Position numbers and translations under genes: made by a program | Assembly: GCF_028283785.1 (NCBI RefSeq) | Contig: NZ_JAPWKB010000015.1 | Location: 1 to 64,000, forward strand | Direction: 5' to 3' | DNA length: 64,000 bases | Source: Paraburkholderia sp. | GTDB taxonomy: Bacteria > Pseudomonadota > Gammaproteobacteria > Burkholderiales > Burkholderiaceae | Notes under the pieces: model-generated | Databases searched by the model: none | The model's input: the letters and a program-made list of their open reading frames with translations, nothing else | Told to the model about the DNA's origin: nothing | In this document: in pieces, positions 59,140-64,000 of the stretch | Layout of the letters: every line of letters begins with the position of its first letter | Position numbering within the stretch: the first letter of the stretch is position 1

Positions 59140-59171
59140 CCCGCGACGCTCGCACAGCGCGCGGGTTTTTT
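59140..59171 (+). terminator. Intrinsic terminator after the repeat protein gene
   Basis: CCCGCG pairs with CGCGGG across a 14-base loop, followed by TTTTTT. It is the only clear terminator in the 170-base gap before the PIG-L gene. Confidence 0.7.
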
Positions 59172-59274
59172 GCATCCGCAGGAGCAAAGGGAGCGTCAGG
59201 ACCGGGTTCGAGCGCGCCGCAGGTGATCCGCTGCTAAACTCCCGGTAGCCACAGCCGCCGGCCAACCTGCACTT

Positions 59275-60195
59275 ATGACCCAACACAAGCACTCTTCATC
59301 CGGCGTATTCCGCGACTACGTCGACGCTTTCGAAGCCTTACTGCGCTATCCGCTGAATGCCGTTCCGTTGACCGACACGCCGCCTCCCGCACGCGAGGTG
59401 GACCGCAACAAGCCACTCGCCCTGATCGTTTCACCGCATCCCGACGACGAATGTCTGATCGGCGGTCTGGCGTTGCGTCTTCAGCACGAAGCCGGTTTCG
59501 ACGTCCTCAATGTCGCCGCAACACTGGGCAGCAATGTGGGACGTCAGCAAGCGCGCTGGCACGAACTGTTGCATGCATGCGAGCGCCTGGATTTCGCCAC
59601 GCTCGACCCGGCATTCGACGGCCGTCGTCCGATCAATCCGGCCCGACGCGCCGCCGATCCGCAAAGCTGGGCGCGCGACGTCGCTCGTCTCGCGGGCATT
59701 TTCGATGCATACCGGCCGCGCCTGATCCTGTTTCCGCACGACGCCGACGGCTCGGCCACGCATATCGGCACGCACGCGTTGACGCGCGACGCGCTTGCGC
59801 TTTACGCGCAGCCGGTGTGGCTCGCGCAAACCGAATTCTGGGCAACGCTCGCCGAACCGAACCTGCTGGTCGAACTGTCGGGCGGGACGGTCTGCACGAT
59901 GCTCGAAGCGCTGACGTGTCATCGCAAGGAGATCGAGCGCAATCCGTATCATCTGCGGCTGACGTCGTGGCTTGCGGATAGCGTGCGGCGCGGCGGCGAA
60001 ACCGTGTTCGGCGCGGGCCTGACGCCGCCGGCTTATCCGTTCGGCGCGCTATACAGGATGGATCGGTGGGATGGCGAGAAGATCGTCACCGTGACAAAGA
60101 AGATGGGCGTCGGCGCGGATGAGAAGATCGGCGCGATCTTCGATGACGTCGCAACCGATACCGCTGTCAAGACCGCGCCGGCACAGTCATCGTGA
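59275..60195 (+). CDS. PIG-L family deacetylase
   Basis: The 306-residue protein shows the LmbE/PIG-L signature HPDDE at residues 55-59 (IVSPHPDDECLIGG) and the later DGSATHIGTH zinc motif (about 161-170). Such enzymes remove N-acetyl groups from N-acetylglucosamine derivatives or related metabolites with zinc. A PIG-L protein beside a low-GC repeat protein gives no clear pathway. The N-terminal region has LLRYPLNAVPLT and no signal peptide. The substrate is unknown. It is convergent with the response regulator gene. Confidence 0.88.
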   Translation: MTQHKHSSSGVFRDYVDAFEALLRYPLNAVPLTDTPPPAREVDRNKPLALIVSPHPDDECLIGGLALRLQHEAGFDVLNVAATLGSNVGRQQARWHELLHACERLDFATLDPAFDGRRPINPARRAADPQSWARDVARLAGIFDAYRPRLILFPHDADGSATHIGTHALTRDALALYAQPVWLAQTEFWATLAEPNLLVELSGGTVCTMLEALTCHRKEIERNPYHLRLTSWLADSVRRGGETVFGAGLTPPAYPFGALYRMDRWDGEKIVTVTKKMGVGADEKIGAIFDDVATDTAVKTAPAQSS

Positions 60196-60219
60196 CCGCG
60201 TGAATCGTTGCGTGATCAT

Positions 60220-60870
60220 TCAGTCGTCGGCGATCATCAAACCGTTGCGCCACGCAAACGCGACCGCTTCCGTGCGGTCCGCCAGATTCAGCTTCGCGAG
60301 AATGCTTCCGATATGCGCTTTGACTGTCTTCTCGCTGATGTTGAGCGTATCCGCGAGGCGCGCATTGCTCGCGCCCTCGCCTAGCGCACGCAGTACCGCG
60401 AGTTCCCGGACCGTCAGGATCGCGAACGGCGTGGGTACCGGATTCTGACGTTGCCGAACGGCCTGCATCATCGTCCGTGCGATGCTGGGGTGGATATAGA
60501 CTTCGCCACGCGACACCACACGCAACGCATCGAGCAATTCGTCTCCCGACATCGACTTGAGCAGAAACGCAAAAGCGCCCGCTTCGATTGCCGATAACGC
60601 CAGGTCGTCGTCTTCCGATGACGTCAACACGGCCAGGGTCGTGTCCGGGCTAACGGCCCGGATCGACCGGATCACCGTCACGCCACTCACATCCGGCATG
60701 AGCAGATCGACGATCATGATGTCCGGTTGTAATTCACGTGCCATCTGGATCGCGACGGTGCCGTGCGACGCCTCGCCGATCAACTGAAAATCGGAGGTCG
60801 CGGCGAGAAGGCTGGACAGGCCTTGCCTGACCACGGCGTGATCATCGATCAGTAAAACGGACTTCTTCAT
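60220..60870 (-). CDS. NarL/LuxR-type response regulator
   Basis: The 216-residue protein has a receiver domain (about 4-118) with Asp10 and Asp11 in LLIDDHA, phosphoacceptor Asp55 (IVDLLMPD), and Lys104 in LLKSMS. It ends with a LuxR-type HTH (about 150-210; LTVRELAVLRALGEGASNARLADTLNISEKTVKAHI). It is the partner of the histidine kinase whose stop overlaps its start by ATGA. Such pairs usually act on nearby or envelope genes. The divergent MipA porin at 62903 is a natural candidate target. Confidence 0.92.
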   Translation of the reverse strand: MKKSVLLIDDHAVVRQGLSSLLAATSDFQLIGEASHGTVAIQMARELQPDIMIVDLLMPDVSGVTVIRSIRAVSPDTTLAVLTSSEDDDLALSAIEAGAFAFLLKSMSGDELLDALRVVSRGEVYIHPSIARTMMQAVRQRQNPVPTPFAILTVRELAVLRALGEGASNARLADTLNISEKTVKAHIGSILAKLNLADRTEAVAFAWRNGLMIADD

Positions 60871-62354
60871 GGCTGGGCACTCGTTGCAGTATTGAAGGTC
60901 ACGGCAATCGACGTACCGCCGCCTTCCCGACTGACAAGATTAAATTTTCCACCCGGCAGACCGCTGGCTCTCAGTCGCATATTCGACAGTCCCATTCCCC
61001 GGTCGGCGGCGTGATCCATGTTGAATCCGTTACCGTTGTCGGTGATGCGCCAGTCGACGATATCCCCGTCCCGTTCGCAACAGATGGTGAACCGCGTACA
61101 GCCTGCATGCCGGAGGATGTTCGATACCGACTCGATCGTGATGATGAAAAGCTGACGCGACACTTCGGCAAGTTCGTTGAGAACCTTTTCGTCGTGATCG
61201 GTCATCACCAGTGTCCACGAGGTCTTAGTTCCTGCGATCAATGCATTGACACCCTCCATCAACACCAGACGAAAACCCGATTCGGCGATAGTCGGTGCGG
61301 ACAGACGCCGGATCATATCGGAAAGGTCACGTTGCAATTGCGTCGTCAGTGAAATCGACGCGTTTAGCAAAGGCATGGTTTCGGCATTGGCATTCGTCAT
61401 ATGCCTTGCGGCGGCCAGTTGCAGACTCACCGCGAACGCGCGCTGTTTTGCCGTGTCGTGAAGATCGCGCGCGAGTCGATTACGTTCTTCCGCTGCCGCC
61501 AGCGCCTGCTTTACCTTTATCACTTCCGACATCGCGTCGGCCATCACATCGAAGCGATGCGCGAGGCGCGCAAACTCGTCTTGCCGCGAGTCGTTGATCC
61601 GGACGTGAAGCTGACCTTCCGTCCATGCCGTCGCCGCGCGCTCCGCACGTTTGATCCGTTGAACGAATAGCAGCACCAGCGCGATTGCAGAAAGCGAACT
61701 CATCGTGAGGAGATAGATCACGAGCGCTCGCCACGGTACCGGATTCCGAAAGAGCACATTCATCGGCGAAATCGCATAGAACCCGATCGAGACGACCGCT
61801 CCGGCATTGTCGCCTGCGACAAGCGTTATCGTGCGGATCCAGCCGTCGCTGACGTCCGCGGTGGTCACGGCGCGGTTCGGCACGTGCCGGTTGTCGACGG
61901 CGACAGCGATTGCGCTACGCAACGTGTCACTCACGCCAGTAGCCGGATAAGTGCAACGGCGGCCATCGGACGTCTTCGTCGAAGCCACGACCCGGCCGTC
62001 GGCAACCGACCGGTGAAAGCCATTGAGGCCTGGATCTCCCTGATCCACCTGCAACACGCGTGTCGCGATGGACTGAAGCACGGCCTGACATACCGCTTGC
62101 GGCGAATCATGGATTCCCGTCAACAGATCGGGGTCCGCGAGTGCTGTCCGCAAGTTCCCTTCCATCAGGTCACTACGGGAATCGCTCCTCAACTGAATGT
62201 TACTCACGACCGTGCCGCAAGCGATCACGAGTAAAACACCGACCCATGACGTCAGAAACATCATGGGAACGAACTTCCAGAACATGCTGGTTCGCCAGCG
62301 TCCAATCCAAGAAAGGGTTCGCCGCCCAGTGGGCTTATCCGACGCGTGAATCAA
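60867..62354 (-). CDS. Sensor histidine kinase (HisKA_3 type)
   Basis: The frame starts at a TTG (62354) with GGGAG about nine bases upstream, giving 495 residues. The next ATG is 24 codons in. TM1 is at about 27-50. A periplasmic or extracytoplasmic sensing region runs to about 207, TM2 is at about 209-231, and a HAMP-like linker runs to about 283. The HisKA_3 phosphoacceptor is His299 (ARDLHDTAKQ). The HATPase domain ends near 490, with DNGNGF and GMGLSNMR. The signal sensed is unknown. It is co-transcribed with the response regulator. Confidence 0.9.
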   Translation of the reverse strand: MIHASDKPTGRRTLSWIGRWRTSMFWKFVPMMFLTSWVGVLLVIACGTVVSNIQLRSDSRSDLMEGNLRTALADPDLLTGIHDSPQAVCQAVLQSIATRVLQVDQGDPGLNGFHRSVADGRVVASTKTSDGRRCTYPATGVSDTLRSAIAVAVDNRHVPNRAVTTADVSDGWIRTITLVAGDNAGAVVSIGFYAISPMNVLFRNPVPWRALVIYLLTMSSLSAIALVLLFVQRIKRAERAATAWTEGQLHVRINDSRQDEFARLAHRFDVMADAMSEVIKVKQALAAAEERNRLARDLHDTAKQRAFAVSLQLAAARHMTNANAETMPLLNASISLTTQLQRDLSDMIRRLSAPTIAESGFRLVLMEGVNALIAGTKTSWTLVMTDHDEKVLNELAEVSRQLFIITIESVSNILRHAGCTRFTICCERDGDIVDWRITDNGNGFNMDHAADRGMGLSNMRLRASGLPGGKFNLVSREGGGTSIAVTFNTATSAQP

Positions 62355-62902
62355 TACTCATGCTCCCTAAGTCCACTTTCGTGGCGCTGCGCTTGACGGG
62401 TAGTCGAGATGACCGCCGAAAATCGCGAAGTATAGCGTTCACTGTTGCGTTACGAATCTATCGGTAATCCGCGGCAAGTCCACCTGTTCCGCGTTGGATC
62501 ACCGGTCAGGCCGCCCCTTATTCGCCGCGAGTTCACGCGCAGAAAGCTTCGTCTAGTTCTAAAGTCGCAGTGTCATATTGGTCTTTAGACGGGCTCAGGC
62601 ATCGCTCTTAGGCGAATGCCAAAGAAGCCTTTCGCCTGATTCGGCGCACGAGGCTTCTGACTAATATGCTCTAGCGCCTCGTCAGGCCATTACGGCGCGT
62701 CAGGAATGGGTGAGTTGAGCATGTTTGTCTACCGGCCCAACGGGGACAGCACTCACGTGATCCCTCTTCAATCGGCTCTAGAGCAGTCGCCATGATGAAC
62801 GAAACATGTGGTAAGCATCGGCGCTGCGTGCGTAGTTCCCGACGACCGCATTTTCCCCGATCCGGAATCCGCCCACTCAATTAACGAAGAGTAAGTATTT
62901 CA
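62355..62902. other. Divergent intergenic region between the histidine kinase and MipA genes
   Basis: No gene is seen in these 548 bases. Two inverted repeats stand out. CTAAAG (62559-62564) pairs with CTTTAG (62583-62588), spacer 18. AGGCGAA (62610-62616) pairs with TTCGCCT (62631-62637), spacer 14. Both lie 270-350 bases before the porin start. They may be regulator sites or RNA structure in the long porin leader. Confidence 0.5.
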
Positions 62903-63730
62903 ATGCCGATTCCCAAAAAAGTTATGCGATCCGCCGCGATTGCCACGTCCCTGTTCGTCTGCATCTCCGCTCAGGCGGCCGATGCCGTCGGCAACGATGC
63001 GCCTTACGCGTTTAGCGATACGTGGCACTTCAACCTGGGAATGGGCGTGATGAGCGTGCCGAAATATCCGGGTGCAAGCGACCGGAAATTCCAGGTGGCG
63101 CCGATTGGCGGGGCGACGTATGGCCGGTTCTTTTTCGGCGCGTCGGATGCATCGCCTACGGTCCCGTTTGGTGCGGGCATGTACTTCTACCGCGATCAGC
63201 ACTGGCAAGCCGGTGTCGTCCTGTCTTACGACCTGTTCAGCCCTCGGGACGAATCGGACGACGAGACCAGACTGCACGGACTCGGCGACGTGAAGAAGAC
63301 CGCACACGCGGCGCTGTTCGGCCGCTATAGCCGCGACTGGTATGCGTTCTCGGCGTCGGTGGCGACAGACATCGCGGGCAAGCATGAAGGCACGCAGATC
63401 CGCCTGGGTGCGGAAGCGAAGTTTCCGGTTACCCGGCAACTCATGCTGACAGCCGGTCCGAGTATCCGTTGGAGCAGTAGCACGTACAACCAGACGTTCT
63501 ATGGCGTAGACGCCGCTCAAAGCGTTGCTTCCGGACGTGCGCAATACAACCCCGGCGCGGGCATCAGCGACATCAATTTTTCGGTCGGCGCAATGTATCG
63601 GCTCACGAGCAAGTGGACGATGGGCGCGCGGATCGGCGAATCGTATTTGCCGACACGCGTCAGTGATAGTCCGATCGTCGGGAAGAAGACCGAGTTCACC
63701 GGTGGCATCTTCGCGGGCTATTCGTTTTGA
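62903..63730 (+). CDS. MipA/OmpV-family outer membrane protein beside a two-component system
   Basis: The 275-residue protein begins MPIPKKVMRSAAIATSLFVC with a signal peptide ending near AQAA. The family motif WHFNLGMGVMSVPKYPGASDRKFQV (about 41-65) and the DESDDETRLHGLGD block are present. The C-terminal strand ends GYSF, the expected OMP signature with terminal Phe. It stands divergent from a NarL-type two-component system. In other proteobacteria MipA/OmpV genes are often controlled by such adjacent systems. The second MipA in this window (48023) is a distant paralogue. A lipoprotein gene follows 60 bases later. Confidence 0.9.
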   Translation: MPIPKKVMRSAAIATSLFVCISAQAADAVGNDAPYAFSDTWHFNLGMGVMSVPKYPGASDRKFQVAPIGGATYGRFFFGASDASPTVPFGAGMYFYRDQHWQAGVVLSYDLFSPRDESDDETRLHGLGDVKKTAHAALFGRYSRDWYAFSASVATDIAGKHEGTQIRLGAEAKFPVTRQLMLTAGPSIRWSSSTYNQTFYGVDAAQSVASGRAQYNPGAGISDINFSVGAMYRLTSKWTMGARIGESYLPTRVSDSPIVGKKTEFTGGIFAGYSF

Positions 63731-63790
63731 TCGGCGACCGATCGAACGGGCGAAGCAATAACCAGCAATGAATGAAATGGAAGAACGGAT

Positions 63791-63967
63791 ATGAACTCGC
63801 TTCGACAGCACCGGACAATCTTGCGGGAAGTCGTGATCGTGACTGCGTTGGTCGGCTGCCTGAACATGCAAGGTTGCGCGTCCACTGCCGGGACGTTAGC
63901 GCTAGGTGCAGGCATCGGCGCGGTTGGCGCGATCGCAGGACTCGCATGTGCGATTGGTTGCCAGTAA
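63791..63967 (+). CDS. Small lipoprotein downstream of MipA (58 aa)
   Basis: A frame from ATG 63791 to TAA 63965-63967 encodes 58 residues. The leader holds VVIVTALVGCLNMQGCAS, with the lipobox giving Cys29 (or Cys23) as lipidated residue. The rest is Gly and Ala rich (GTLALGAGIGAVGAIAGLACAIG), with one hydrophobic hairpin and two more Cys. This resembles small glycine-zipper lipoproteins. It follows the porin gene by 60 bases on the same strand and may be co-expressed, perhaps as a partner of the barrel. It is the last gene of the window. Confidence 0.6.
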   Translation: MNSLRQHRTILREVVIVTALVGCLNMQGCASTAGTLALGAGIGAVGAIAGLACAIGCQ

Positions 63968-64000
63968 CGGTCCGGACCCACACGACCACCGCACACCCGC

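Noticed and set aside
1..64000. CRISPR array, tRNA, rRNA or insertion sequence
   Set aside because: No regularly spaced direct repeats, no cloverleaf-like sequence, and no transposase or terminal inverted repeat pair was found by reading. A covariance-model search was not possible here.

Overview
The window reads as chromosomal DNA of a GC-rich betaproteobacterium of the Burkholderia sensu lato group, most likely Paraburkholderia or a close plant- or soil-associated relative. This is an inference from gene content: a soxBDAG sarcosine oxidase operon, an acdR-acdS ACC deaminase pair, a monomeric NADP isocitrate dehydrogenase, a DUF4148 protein, two MipA-type porins, and many LysR and GlxA/AraC regulators beside small catabolic modules. 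No rRNA, tRNA, CRISPR array or insertion sequence was seen.

Layout. Positions 1-4987 are the end of a prophage: the tail end of a structural gene, an intrinsic terminator, a holin-like and lipoprotein module, a patatin-like lipase and a papain-like peptidase, then a leftward block of small regulatory genes under one operator-promoter. The prophage interrupts an MFS transporter gene, whose first 95 codons remain at 4988-5272. Positions 5429-18323 hold nitrogen and one-carbon metabolism: an aldo/keto reductase, soxB-D-A-G, two GlxA-type AraC regulators, a choline/betaine-type ABC permease and ATPase, and an amidohydrolase. Positions 18336-31123 are mixed: a LysR regulator, a 966-residue winged-helix NTPase, a YqaE/Pmp3 membrane peptide, a flavin reductase, a TPR protein, cyanase, a fucosyltransferase-like protein on an AT-richer patch, an AraC regulator and an APC permease.

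Positions 31471-37764 carry icd2, acdR-acdS and an AtoE-type transporter. A frameshifted patatin gene (37887-39054) precedes a compact envelope-signalling locus at 39105-43513: an ECF sigma factor, a one-TM anti-sigma-like protein and a periplasmic sensor-like protein joined by ATGA overlaps, then a DUF1800-DUF1501 pair. The same bipartite promoter motif, with identical spacing, lies before the sigma gene and before the DUF1800 gene, so the pair is probably the sigma regulon. From 43538 on there are small envelope proteins, five LysR regulators (three with clear palindromic sites upstream), a D-tartrate dehydratase, an MFS transporter, a DUF485-SSS symporter-nitrilase operon, a secreted protein with three exact 55-residue Cys-pair repeats, a PIG-L deacetylase, and a two-component system facing a MipA porin and a small lipoprotein.

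The best candidate for an under-described system is the sigma/anti-sigma/sensor plus DUF1800-DUF1501 locus. Also notable are the prophage lipoprotein-patatin-peptidase cassette, the Cys-pair repeat protein, and the nitrilase coupled to an acetate-type symporter. Function calls rest on recognised motifs and family resemblance by eye, not on database searches.
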